DNA from: CAYVXE01 sp964455375
GTDB lineage: Bacteria > Zhuqueibacterota > Zhuqueibacteria > Oceanimicrobiales > Oceanimicrobiaceae
Direction of reading: 5' to 3'
DNA length: 27,107 nucleotides
Assembly: GCA_964455375.1 (NCBI GenBank)
Contig: CAYVXE010000057.1
Coordinates: forward strand, 1 to 27,107
Positions 6,603 to 13,180 of this stretch are shown here, piece after piece. The notes beneath the pieces are model-generated. The model was not told the origin of the DNA, made no database searches, and worked only from the letters and a program-made list of their open reading frames with translations. A program made the position numbers and the translations under genes. Each line of letters opens with the position of its first letter. Position 1 is the stretch's first letter.

Positions 6603-8303
6603 TTAGCTGTTCTTCTGCATTTTTTCTATCTTAGCCCACGAGTCACGTAATGAAACCGTGCGGTTAAACACTAATTTGTCCCCGGTTGAGTCCCTGGAAT
6701 CAAGACAGAAATAACCCTGCCGCTCAAACTGGTATGGTTTTCCGTGTTTTGCATCCTTCAGGAAAGGTTCTACCATTGAAGCGGTCAAAACCTGCAGTGA
6801 ATTGGGATTGATATGGTCTTTAAACGTGGAACCGTCTTTATTGCCCTCCGGATTTTGTTTTGCGAAAAGCCGATCATACAGTCTGACTTCAGCAGGAACG
6901 GCATGTGGGGCGGAAACCCAATGCAGTGTTCCTTTAACCTTACGTCCGTCGGCAGCCCAGCCGCCTTTGGTTGCCGGATCGTAGGTGCAGTGCAGTTCCA
7001 CAATTTCTCCGCTGTTTTCATCCTTAACCACACGTTCGCATGTAATATAATAAGCATAACGTAATCGTACTTCCCGCCCCGGAGCGAGTCTGAAAAATTT
7101 TTTCGGTGGATCTTCCTGAAAATCGTTTTGTTCAATATACAGCACTTTGGAAAACGGGACTTTTCTTTTGCCCATGCTTTCATCTTCCGGATTGTTGATG
7201 GCGTCCATCTCTTCCACCTGGTCATCCGGGTAGTTGTCGATGATGACTTTCAGCGGGCGCAGGACGGCCATGACGCGTTGGGCACGTTTGTTTAAATCTT
7301 CGCGAACGCAGTGTTCGAGGAGTGCAATGTCCACCATGCTGTCTTTTTTTGCAACTCCGATGCGGTCGCAGAAATCACGAATGGATTCTGCGGTGAAACC
7401 GCGTCGGCGCAAACCTGCAATGGTGGGCATGCGGGGATCATCCCATCCGTTTACAATGCCGTCTTCCACCAGTTGCAACAGTTTTCGTTTGCTCATGATT
7501 GTGTAGCTCAGATTCAGGCGGGCAAACTCAATTTGTCGGGGGTGGTGGATTCCCAGTTTATTCAAAAACCAATCATACAACGGTCGGTGGTCTTCAAATT
7601 CCAATGTGCAAATGGAATGCGTGATGCCTTCGATGGAGTCGGACTGGCCGTGCGCCCAATCGTACATCGGGTAGATGCACCACTTGTCGCCGGTACGGTG
7701 GTGCGTGGCGTGTAAGATGCGGTACATGACAGGATCGCGTAGATTAATATTGGGCGATGCCATGTCGATTTTTGCCCGCAGTACTTTGGTTCCGTTCGGA
7801 AATTCACCGGCGCGCATGCGTTCAAATAAATCCAGATTCTCTTCCACGGTGCGATTGCGGTAAGGGCTTTCCTCTCCGGGCTCTGTCAATGTCCCGCGAA
7901 ATTTTCTGATTTCTTCGGCGTTGAGGTCATCCACGTAAGCATTGCCGGATTTAATTAATTGAATGGCGTACTCATAAAGTTGGTCGAAGTAATTGGATGC
8001 ATAAAAGAGGCGGTCGTCCCAATCGTATCCCAGCCAATGCACATCTTCGATAATGGAGCGAATATATTCTTCTTCTTCTTTAATGGGATTCGTGTCGTCG
8101 AAACGGAGATTGCATTTTCCGTTAAAATCGTCAGCAATGCCGAAATTCAGGCAAATGGATTTGGCGTGTCCGATGTGCAGATACCCGTTCGGCTCCGGGG
8201 GGAAACGGGTGTGGACGTTACCGTTATTTTTGCTGTCCTCGAGATCCTTCGAAATAATTGTTCTAATGAAATCTGACGGGGGGGGTGTTTCTAAATTAGG
8301 CAT
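6603..8303 (-). CDS. glnS: glutaminyl-tRNA synthetase
   Basis: A 566-residue class I aminoacyl-tRNA synthetase that charges tRNA-Gln with glutamine using ATP. It carries FPPEPNGYLHIGHAKS with the HIGH motif at 43-46, the GlnRS-type fold (LRFDDTNP, WLGYDWDD, MYDWAHGQSDSIEGITHS) and the second signature IMSKRKL at 269-275. The C-terminal beta-barrel anticodon-binding domain runs from about 340 to the end (RVMAVLRPLKV, FFRLAPGREVRLR, FNRTVSLRDSW). Length is close to the 554 residues of the E. coli enzyme. The ATG at 8303 was preferred over an upstream in-frame start because AAGGGAAAA precedes it and homologues begin there. GlnRS implies the organism need not use only the GatCAB route for Gln-tRNA. 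Confidence 0.97.
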   Translation of the reverse strand: MPNLETPPPSDFIRTIISKDLEDSKNNGNVHTRFPPEPNGYLHIGHAKSICLNFGIADDFNGKCNLRFDDTNPIKEEEEYIRSIIEDVHWLGYDWDDRLFYASNYFDQLYEYAIQLIKSGNAYVDDLNAEEIRKFRGTLTEPGEESPYRNRTVEENLDLFERMRAGEFPNGTKVLRAKIDMASPNINLRDPVMYRILHATHHRTGDKWCIYPMYDWAHGQSDSIEGITHSICTLEFEDHRPLYDWFLNKLGIHHPRQIEFARLNLSYTIMSKRKLLQLVEDGIVNGWDDPRMPTIAGLRRRGFTAESIRDFCDRIGVAKKDSMVDIALLEHCVREDLNKRAQRVMAVLRPLKVIIDNYPDDQVEEMDAINNPEDESMGKRKVPFSKVLYIEQNDFQEDPPKKFFRLAPGREVRLRYAYYITCERVVKDENSGEIVELHCTYDPATKGGWAADGRKVKGTLHWVSAPHAVPAEVRLYDRLFAKQNPEGNKDGSTFKDHINPNSLQVLTASMVEPFLKDAKHGKPYQFERQGYFCLDSRDSTGDKLVFNRTVSLRDSWAKIEKMQKNS

Positions 8304-8445
8304 CCAATTTTCCCTTTCTGAATTGACGCATATTGGCACAAAACCGTTGTTTGGTCATGCAAATGAAAACTCTTCAATTGTGAAAAGCCGACTGCAAATA
8401 TAATCAATCTTTTTATTAAGACACAATAAATTTTTAGAGGAAACG

Positions 8446-8503
8446 AAGAAATTTGTGAGCCAGGGGATAGCTTTTGACATTTTGCAGCGTTGTGACTTGT
8501 TCA
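8446..8503 (+). repeat. interspersed repeat, copy 1 (second copy at 10054-10110)
   Basis: The first 32 bases (8446-8477, containing GAGCCAGGGGATAGCTTTTG) are identical to 10054-10085, and similarity continues for roughly 25 more bases at high identity with a one-base gap. Copy 1 overlaps the start of a small ORF with a PEP-CTERM-like tail; the AGGGG in the repeat sits where a ribosome binding site would be. Confidence 0.75.
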
Positions 8504-8623
8504 GGCATAGCTCAAGGTGGTGGTGTATCTGAACCGGCAACTCTTTTTCTGTTTGGCGCCGGTTTTCTTGTTGTCGGCGGAGTTAAACGACCCACAGAGA
8601 GAAAACCTGAGAACCTCTTTTAA
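8474..8623 (+). CDS. possible 49-residue protein with PEP-CTERM-like sorting signal (or remnant of one)
   Basis: A plus-strand frame opens after a TAG at 8468 and has a TTG at 8474 preceded by AGGGG at suitable spacing. It encodes a short N-terminus (MTFCSVVTCSGIAQGGG), then VSEPATLFLFGAGFLVVGG followed by VKR at residues 18-39, and a charged end. That is the PEP-CTERM layout: SEP/PEP motif, one glycine-rich membrane helix, then basic residues. In exosortase-bearing bacteria this signal directs processing and surface attachment. The ORF lacks a body domain, so it is either a genuine micro-protein, a decayed tail of a longer gene, or chance. Only about 130 bases separate it from glnS, so no large upstream part remains. 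No exosortase is in the window. Confidence 0.4.
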   Translation: MTFCSVVTCSGIAQGGGVSEPATLFLFGAGFLVVGGVKRPTERKPENLF

Positions 8624-8699
8624 TTGATTAGAGTTAATAGAAGAAGGCAGTGATTGAATTTACTGACTTTCTTTATTTCTGTTTGTCACGAATTGGGAA

Positions 8700-9353
8700 C
8701 TAAACGTTAAACCTCAAACCAAGATAAACTGAATACGATATCCAGGAGTTAAAAAACGAAGAACGGAACTGATTACCGATGTATAGCCAATTAATTTTCT
8801 GTTTCAAATAAATTTGTACACGCTTTTTCAGAGGTAGAGATAACTCGGATTGCAGAAAAATACCTGGCGCAAAAATTGTAGACTTCTTTTCTCCCCTTTT
8901 TAAATTATCGTCTGTGGTTTCTTCACCAGTCTCCAGAAAGTGTACTGATTCATTCAGGATTTGATTAATATCGAAATAATTTCCACTCAAGCCTAAACCG
9001 AATGTTGTACTCTTCAAAACAGTTTTACTTACACCCACTCCGAAACTAACCCCTGATGTTTTTTGTGTATTAACTGTGTACACTGGATTTTCCGATCTTG
9101 GGAATGCCCGAGCCCAGGTATTGCTTGAATTATAATATTCAACATCAAAATCCCATTTAAGCTTTGCCGGTGCCAGCCGGAAAGACGCACCAACCCTGGC
9201 ATCATGATCGATGTTGGAACCAATTTGCACCGGCGTGTAGCCTAAGAGAAAACTCACCTGTGCTACGTTGTTACCAAGCTGGGAATAGCCGTCACTAATG
9301 GGAAGTAAAACCAGAAAACACACGATGGCCAACAGAGCGTTTTTCGTTTTCAT
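8700..9353 (-). CDS. predicted outer-membrane beta-barrel protein, function unknown
   Basis: A 217-residue protein with a signal peptide (MKTKNALLAIVCFLVLLPISDGYSQ) and then alternating polar/hydrophobic strands with glycine turns (VSFLLGYTPV, VGASFRLAP, WDFDVEYYNSS, SGVSFGVGVSKTV, TTFGLGLSGNYF, IFLQSELSLP, WISYSVYLGLRFNV). The last strand ends in alternating aromatic/hydrophobic residues as in outer-membrane barrels of about eight strands. I do not recognise a named family. GAGAGG directly precedes the ATG. The gene stands alone and converges with the small PEP-CTERM-like ORF. Confidence 0.7.
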   Translation of the reverse strand: MKTKNALLAIVCFLVLLPISDGYSQLGNNVAQVSFLLGYTPVQIGSNIDHDARVGASFRLAPAKLKWDFDVEYYNSSNTWARAFPRSENPVYTVNTQKTSGVSFGVGVSKTVLKSTTFGLGLSGNYFDINQILNESVHFLETGEETTDDNLKRGEKKSTIFAPGIFLQSELSLPLKKRVQIYLKQKINWLYIGNQFRSSFFNSWISYSVYLGLRFNV

Positions 9354-9744
9354 CCTCTCACCCTTTCGTTTGTCACCTTTTTCGTTTAATTATAAAAAAT
9401 AAATCCAAAAATCAGGTTCTGTAACAACGTAAATTTTATGTATTCTCCAAATAAAATGCTATCTGGTTTTTTGAATTGAGATGGTGGTTGAGTCTTTTTC
9501 AATAGGAATTCTATTTGCAATTATTATTCCAAACTCAAACACCAGTTATCTACCTAACAAAGTGCGGACCTGACTCTCATTCTGGCAACAAAGTAATCGA
9601 TTCACAGAATTTCGTTTGCATTTTTTCCAATTAAAGCCAGAAGGAATAAAAAAGGAGTCAAATAAAAAGATTGTTATAATCGGTTTTTCATAAAAAGCAT
9701 CCAAAAGATAAATTAAATAGTGATTGACCGAAAACTCACGTTCT
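9354..9744. other. AT-rich intergenic stretch without recognisable gene
   Basis: This is the first part of the 829-bp gap between the barrel gene and Hsp20. A minus-strand frame covering 9546-9809 exists, but its first codons read through the repeat at 9745-9780 and the remainder is low-complexity Phe/Ile/Lys-rich, so I do not call it. No tRNA or promoter of note was seen here. Confidence 0.5.
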
Positions 9745-9780
9745 GTCATTTCGACCCGGCCGACGCCTGGGAGAAATCTG
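9745..9780. repeat. GTCATTTCGACC...GGGAGAAATCT-type intergenic repeat
   Basis: The stretch TGTCATTTCGACCCGG followed by GGGAGAAATCT has the look of a widespread interspersed repeat (TGTCATTTCGACC-N-GAGAAATCT) that I know from many environmental and FCB-group genomes. Only one copy is seen in the window, so repeat status rests on recall. Confidence 0.4.
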
Positions 9781-9871
9781 GCAACGCGCATGTGTTTGAT
9801 TCTAAGCAACTGTTTTTATAATAGATAACTGTTAGCGCTCCAGATTCCTCACCCTGAACAGCGGGTTCGGA

Positions 9872-10045
9872 ATCCGGCAACCGCCGGATAAAATTGACGT
9901 TTTTGTTCAATCAATAAAAAGGCAGATCGAAAAGGCTGTATTTGATGACACTGCTCGTTGGGGAATTGTCCCCCTCCAGGAGCGCCCATCCGGATCAGCG
10001 GGATAATCCCCTACGCACGCAAGAAACCGGGAATTGCATTCCCCG
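9872..10045. other. hairpin-rich non-coding segment
   Basis: Three compact stems occur within 175 bases: ATCCGGC-AACC-GCCGGAT (9872-9889), GGGGA-ATTG-TCCCC (9960-9973) and GGGAAT-TGC-ATTCCC (10029-10043). The segment is more GC-rich than the DNA around it and has no plausible ORF. It may be a small structured RNA or a REP-like cluster; it leads directly into the second copy of the 32-bp repeat. No promoter or family match is evident. Confidence 0.4.
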
Positions 10046-10053
10046 AGATAGTA

Positions 10054-10110
10054 AAGAAATTTGTGAGCCAGGGGATAGCTTTTGATGTTCTGAGCGTTGT
10101 AAATTGTTCG
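10054..10110 (+). repeat. interspersed repeat, copy 2 (first copy at 8446-8503)
   Basis: Bases 10054-10085 are identical to 8446-8477; beyond that a one-base deletion and TGA/TAA codons close the frame that is open in copy 1. Same orientation as copy 1. Confidence 0.75.
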
Positions 10111-10139
10111 GACGATCGGAGAGAAACTGTTTAAAATAG

Positions 10140-10167
10140 AAAAGCCCCGGATAATGCCGGGGCTTTT
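10140..10167. terminator. bidirectional intrinsic terminator after hsp20
   Basis: Arms AAAGCCCCGG (10141-10150) and CCGGGGCTTT (10157-10166) form a perfect 10-bp GC-rich stem with a 6-base loop. On the minus strand it follows the Hsp20 stop by 16 bases and is followed by TTTTCTATTTT; on the plus strand it is followed by TTTTT. Confidence 0.9.
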
Positions 10168-10182
10168 TGATGAAAGGAATGA

Positions 10183-10605
10183 TTAGCTAACTTTCACTTC
10201 AACCGTTTTGGGTTTTGCTTTTTCTGTTTTGGGAATCGTAACCGAAAGAATCCCATTTTTGTATTTTGCGTTGATATTCTTACTATCCACAGAATCCGTT
10301 AACCGAAATGATCTTTTAAAAGCACCATAACTGCGTTCTGACCGGTAGTAATTTTCGTTCTTTTCTTCATTTTCGATCTTCTTTTCGCCTTCGATGGTCA
10401 AGACGTTGTCCTCAACGGTCAGCTTGAAATCGTTTTTGTCGAGTCCCGGAAGTTCCGTGTTAATAACGAAATCTTTGTCGGTTTCTTTAATGTCGACTTT
10501 GGGTTCAAAACCGTTTACTCTCAACGGAAAATCAGCATCAAAGAAATCACTCCAAAACGGTTCGTGTGTCGCTAATGCATTAAAAGGATTCCATTTTACT
10601 AACAT
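10183..10605 (-). CDS. small heat shock protein, Hsp20/alpha-crystallin family
   Basis: A 140-residue ATP-independent chaperone that holds unfolding proteins in soluble complexes. The alpha-crystallin domain runs from about residue 33 (EPKVDIKETDKDFVINTELP) to 128, with ERSYGAFKRSFRL and the C-terminal NGILSVTIPK strand; KPKTVEVKV forms the tail and includes a V-x-V assembly motif. The ATG at 10605 was chosen because AGGAGG lies 8 bases upstream; an in-frame GTG three codons earlier sits too close to it. A sigma-54-type promoter lies 72 bases upstream and a strong terminator follows, so the gene is monocistronic and probably under activator control rather than the usual CIRCE/HrcA or sigma-32 control. 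Confidence 0.95.
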   Translation of the reverse strand: MLVKWNPFNALATHEPFWSDFFDADFPLRVNGFEPKVDIKETDKDFVINTELPGLDKNDFKLTVEDNVLTIEGEKKIENEEKNENYYRSERSYGAFKRSFRLTDSVDSKNINAKYKNGILSVTIPKTEKAKPKTVEVKVS

Positions 10606-10676
10606 GTTAAACACCTCCTATTAATTTTGTTTTATGTAACTGATTCGTCTGTTTCTTTCATTTTCACCCGCTATTT

Positions 10677-10692
10677 TGCAAAGGGTGTGCCA
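10677..10692 (-). promoter_or_regulatory. sigma-54 (RpoN) type promoter for hsp20
   Basis: On the minus strand TGGCAC-A-CCCT-TTGCA has GG and GC doublets separated by exactly 10 bases, matching the -24/-12 consensus TGGCACR-N4-TTGCW. The predicted transcription start near 10665 gives a 60-base leader carrying the AGGAGG site. Sigma-54 promoters need an enhancer-binding activator; its site was not identified. Confidence 0.7.
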
Positions 10693-10817
10693 AAGTGATT
10701 TTTCAGCCATTTTGTATGGATTTTGTATTCATAGAGGTCGTTTTGACAAACTGAGAATAAGTGAGACTGTCATTCTGCCACAGCAGTCTGAAAAGATGAA
10801 TGACGTTATGTCCTTTT

Positions 10818-10838
10818 GGCTTAATCGGATGTTAAGCC
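10818..10838. promoter_or_regulatory. inverted repeat GGCTTAA-N7-TTAAGCC (possible operator)
   Basis: A perfect 7-bp inverted repeat with a 7-bp spacer lies in the divergent region between hsp20 and the first response regulator, 125 bases before the latter. The geometry suits a dimeric regulator. No T-run follows, so a terminator is unlikely. Confidence 0.4.
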
Positions 10839-10962
10839 TTCAAAATATTATTTGAAATCTGAAATGGTTATTAGTATATTGCCCCCAAATTCATACGGAT
10901 ATGACTCATTTTTGCGTTTACAGAAAATAAAAAAGCATCGTATTCATCAGAGGAAAAACGAT

Positions 10963-11655
10963 ATGGCTGAAAAAACAATTGTCGTGGTAGAGGATGAACA
11001 GGATATTCTCGAGCTGCTACAATTCCATCTTGAACAGGAGGGGTTCAAAACCATCACAGAGATGGATGGTGCAAAAGCAATGGACTTAATTGTTCAGGAG
11101 CATCCCGATCTGGTGATTTTGGATATTATGCTGCCTGGAATGACCGGGACCGAGGTCTGCAAAGAATTGAAAAAGAGGAATGAAACGCGTGATATCCCGA
11201 TCATTATTCTCACCGCAAAAGCCGAAGAAATCGACCGGGTCGTCGGGTTTGAACTGGGTGCGGAAGATTATGTAACGAAACCGTTTAGCCCGCGCGAGTT
11301 GATTTTAAGGGTTAAAGCCATACTCAAACGATTAAATGCGACAAGCGAAATACAGGATACTATTGTCATTAATGAATTAACAATTAACAAAGCAAAACAC
11401 CAGGTTTTTGTTAATGATAAACCGGTTGAATTAACCGTGACCGAATTTAATATCCTTCTGACCCTGGCTGAACGGCAGGGGAGAGTCCAGTCTCGCGATA
11501 TGCTTCTTGAGGCGGTCTGGGGGTACGATTATGTCGGATTTACCCGTACGGTTGACACCCATATCCGACGGTTACGCAGCAAGCTCGGAGTCTGGGGAGA
11601 GCGCATAGAAACCGTGCGCGGCATCGGTTATCGCATTCGAGAGACACAGGAATAA
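10963..11655 (+). CDS. OmpR/PhoB-family response regulator (orphan)
   Basis: A 230-residue two-domain regulator. The receiver domain has the acidic pair in VEDEQD (E10, D11), phospho-acceptor D54 in VILDIMLPG, Thr in IILTAK and Lys in YVTKPFSP. The C-terminal winged helix (about 132-228) includes LTVTEFNILLTLAERQGRVQSR, with the recognition helix region TVDTHIRRLRSKLG and the wing ending GIGYRIRE. Start: the ATG at 10963 gives the canonical receiver N-terminus after GAGGAAAAACGAT; an upstream in-frame start would add 37 non-homologous residues. No histidine kinase adjoins it. It closely resembles PhoB/RegX-type regulators in layout, but the regulon cannot be read from this gene alone. Confidence 0.92.
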   Translation: MAEKTIVVVEDEQDILELLQFHLEQEGFKTITEMDGAKAMDLIVQEHPDLVILDIMLPGMTGTEVCKELKKRNETRDIPIIILTAKAEEIDRVVGFELGAEDYVTKPFSPRELILRVKAILKRLNATSEIQDTIVINELTINKAKHQVFVNDKPVELTVTEFNILLTLAERQGRVQSRDMLLEAVWGYDYVGFTRTVDTHIRRLRSKLGVWGERIETVRGIGYRIRETQE

Positions 11656-11783
11656 ATGCCAAGATTAGACGGCTCTGCTCGTTCTGTTTATTCTGTTCTT
11701 GTCTCTTAATTCACAACTGCAAAACTACTTCGATTCATTTTTTCCGAAATCAAACAAGTGCTGAAAGAAAGGTTTGGAGGCAG

Positions 11784-12065
11784 TCAACGCTTCAGTTCAA
11801 TGGTGCCATCAAATATGGTGTCTGAGGTAAAGAGATCAAAATCTTCGCGTTGGAATTGCCGGATGCGGAACAGATTTTGATAGCCGACAAAGGGAGCGGT
11901 ATCCCCAGGGAAGACCAACCGCGTATTTTTTAGCGCTTTTACCGTGTGGATGAGGGTGGTCACGCAGTTTGGGTTGGGACTCTCCATAGTGTGAAACACA
12001 TCGTACAACGTCATGGTGGTCGCATCTTGGTTGAAAACGAGACCGGAAAGGACAGACCTACAGTT
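11784..12065 (-). pseudogene. unrecognised ORF fragment, possibly decayed
   Basis: The minus frame is open for 94 codons from a TAA at 12068-12066 to a TGA at 11784; its first ATG is at 12014 and has no Shine-Dalgarno sequence. The frame reads sensibly before that ATG (SGLVFNQDATTMTLYDVF), so the 5' part of a gene may have been lost. The protein contains VKALKNTRLVFPGDTAPFVG and ends TIFDGTIELKR. LVFPGDT is faintly like a metallo-beta-lactamase-fold strand-loop, but the ligand histidines are absent, so I do not assign a family. Confidence 0.3.
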
Positions 12066-12108
12066 TTACACTGACCAGGACTGTTTAACCCAAAGGGCTC
12101 GAAACGAA

Positions 12109-12148
12109 TTTTCACGTAATCTTCACCTCCTCTTAAGATTCCTGTAAC
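12109..12148 (+). promoter_or_regulatory. Pho-box-like array A: four 7-mers at 11-bp phase
   Basis: TTTTCAC (12109), TCTTCAC (12120), TCTTAAG (12131) and CTGTAAC (12142) begin exactly 11 bases apart, leaving 4-base spacers. This is the arrangement bound head-to-tail by PhoB/PhoP-type regulators. It lies 264 bases before the second response regulator and shares the TCTTAAG-N4-(C/G)TGTAAC core with array B. Confidence 0.6.
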
Positions 12149-12307
12149 AAATCCCCCTTACATTCAAATGTTTCCTGCAACGTGCTTTGCGTGCAGGTTT
12201 GTTCTTATCCGGACTTTGGTTGTCCCTGTTCGGTGTAATACATCCTTGAAGTTCACGCGTTAGGCTTTTGTTTATTATCCGTGAATAGGGGTAACATTTC
12301 TCACAGA

Positions 12308-12369
12308 GTTTAACGCCACTGCGAAGAGGAAGTAACAAAATTATCACATAATCTTAAGATCGGTGTAAC
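12308..12369 (+). promoter_or_regulatory. Pho-box-like array B, promoter-proximal
   Basis: GTTTAAC (12308), AAGTAAC (12330), TTATCAC (12341), TCTTAAG (12352) and GTGTAAC (12363) all sit on one 11-base register; the slot at 12319 is poor. The last element ends 42 bases before the ATG of the second response regulator, leaving room for a -10 near CATTCT at about 12374 and a short leader. Position and repeat core suggest autoregulated activation by an OmpR/PhoB-type protein. Confidence 0.7.
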
Positions 12370-12411
12370 ATTGCATTCTTTTCTTACCACAACGCATGAC
12401 CAGGTTTTCTT

Positions 12412-13134
12412 ATGGCCGAAATAAATAAAAAAATTTTAGTGGTGGAGGATGAAGAAGATATCAACAAATTGATTCGTTTTCACCTCAATGAAGAGGGTTT
12501 TACGGTTAAATCATTGTACGATGGCCATGAAGCTTGGGACGTGTTGCAGAGGGAAAAGTTTGATATGGTGCTTCTCGATGTGCTTTTACCGGGGGTCAAT
12601 GGGTGGGATTTGTGCAAGCAAATTCGCAGCTCAAAAACGCTCAGTCTGATACCGGTCATTTTCATTTCTGCACTTGGCAAAGAGTTTGAGCGTGTGAAAG
12701 GATTTGATGTCGGCGGGGACGATTACATTGTCAAGCCCTTTTCCCATCGGGAGCTGGTGTCGAGGGTCAAGGCGCTATTTAAGCGTCTGGAATATGCTGC
12801 ACGTGAACGGCAGTCCTTGGATAAAGGTCATTTGAAAATCGATTTTTTGAAACACAAAGTCCTTATCAGGGAAAAGCAAGTTCACCTGACGGGCAGCGAA
12901 TTCAAACTGTTGCATCTCTTGGTGGCAAATGAGGGCAAAGTGTTCAACCGCGAAGAATTGGTGAACATGATTGGCGGTTTAGGTGGGGAGCAACTGCTGG
13001 AATTGGGAAACATCGACGTGCACATTTTCAATTTGCGCAAAAAAATTGAAGAGAATCCTAAGCGCCCCACTCTTATTAAGACCGTGTGGGGAGTAGGTTA
13101 CAAGTTCGAAAGTCAGGCAGAAAATGGGATCTAA
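12412..13134 (+). CDS. OmpR/PhoB-family response regulator, first gene of the TonB-receptor operon
   Basis: A 240-residue regulator. Receiver: VEDEED acidic pocket (E12, D13), phospho-acceptor D56 in VLLDVLLPG, S86 in FISALG in the switch Thr/Ser position, K108 in YIVKPFSH. The winged-helix domain (about 138-234) shows LTGSEFKLLHLLVANEGKVFNR, the recognition helix segment NIDVHIFNLRKKIEENP and TVWGVGYKF. The gene follows Pho-box-like arrays and lies 46 bases before the TonB-dependent receptor, so it probably regulates its own operon. No kinase is encoded in the window. The Shine-Dalgarno sequence is weak (CAGG eight bases upstream), so translation may be modest. Whether it is the phosphate regulator PhoB itself is inferred from the DNA sites, not from the protein. 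Confidence 0.92.
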   Translation: MAEINKKILVVEDEEDINKLIRFHLNEEGFTVKSLYDGHEAWDVLQREKFDMVLLDVLLPGVNGWDLCKQIRSSKTLSLIPVIFISALGKEFERVKGFDVGGDDYIVKPFSHRELVSRVKALFKRLEYAARERQSLDKGHLKIDFLKHKVLIREKQVHLTGSEFKLLHLLVANEGKVFNREELVNMIGGLGGEQLLELGNIDVHIFNLRKKIEENPKRPTLIKTVWGVGYKFESQAENGI

Positions 13135-13180
13135 AAGGGAAAAATAAATCAATCGATCACTAATCTGGAGGGTATGGACG

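Noticed and set aside
8355..8540. 61-codon minus-strand ORF opposite the leader repeat
   Set aside because: No ribosome binding site; it overlaps the repeat and the opposite-strand PEP-CTERM-like frame explains the sequence better.
9546..9809. 87-codon minus-strand ORF
   Set aside because: Its N-terminus is a translation of the GTCATTTCGACC-type repeat and the rest is low-complexity; no Shine-Dalgarno sequence and no recognisable domain.
9862..9889. GGGTTCGGAATCC resembling a tRNA T-arm
   Set aside because: An extra base in the loop and no acceptor, D or anticodon arms at the proper distances.
9830..9890. GTTAGCGC as a possible integron attC or attachment site
   Set aside because: No matching RYYYAAC/GTTRRRY pair at the right spacing and no integrase or cassette array.
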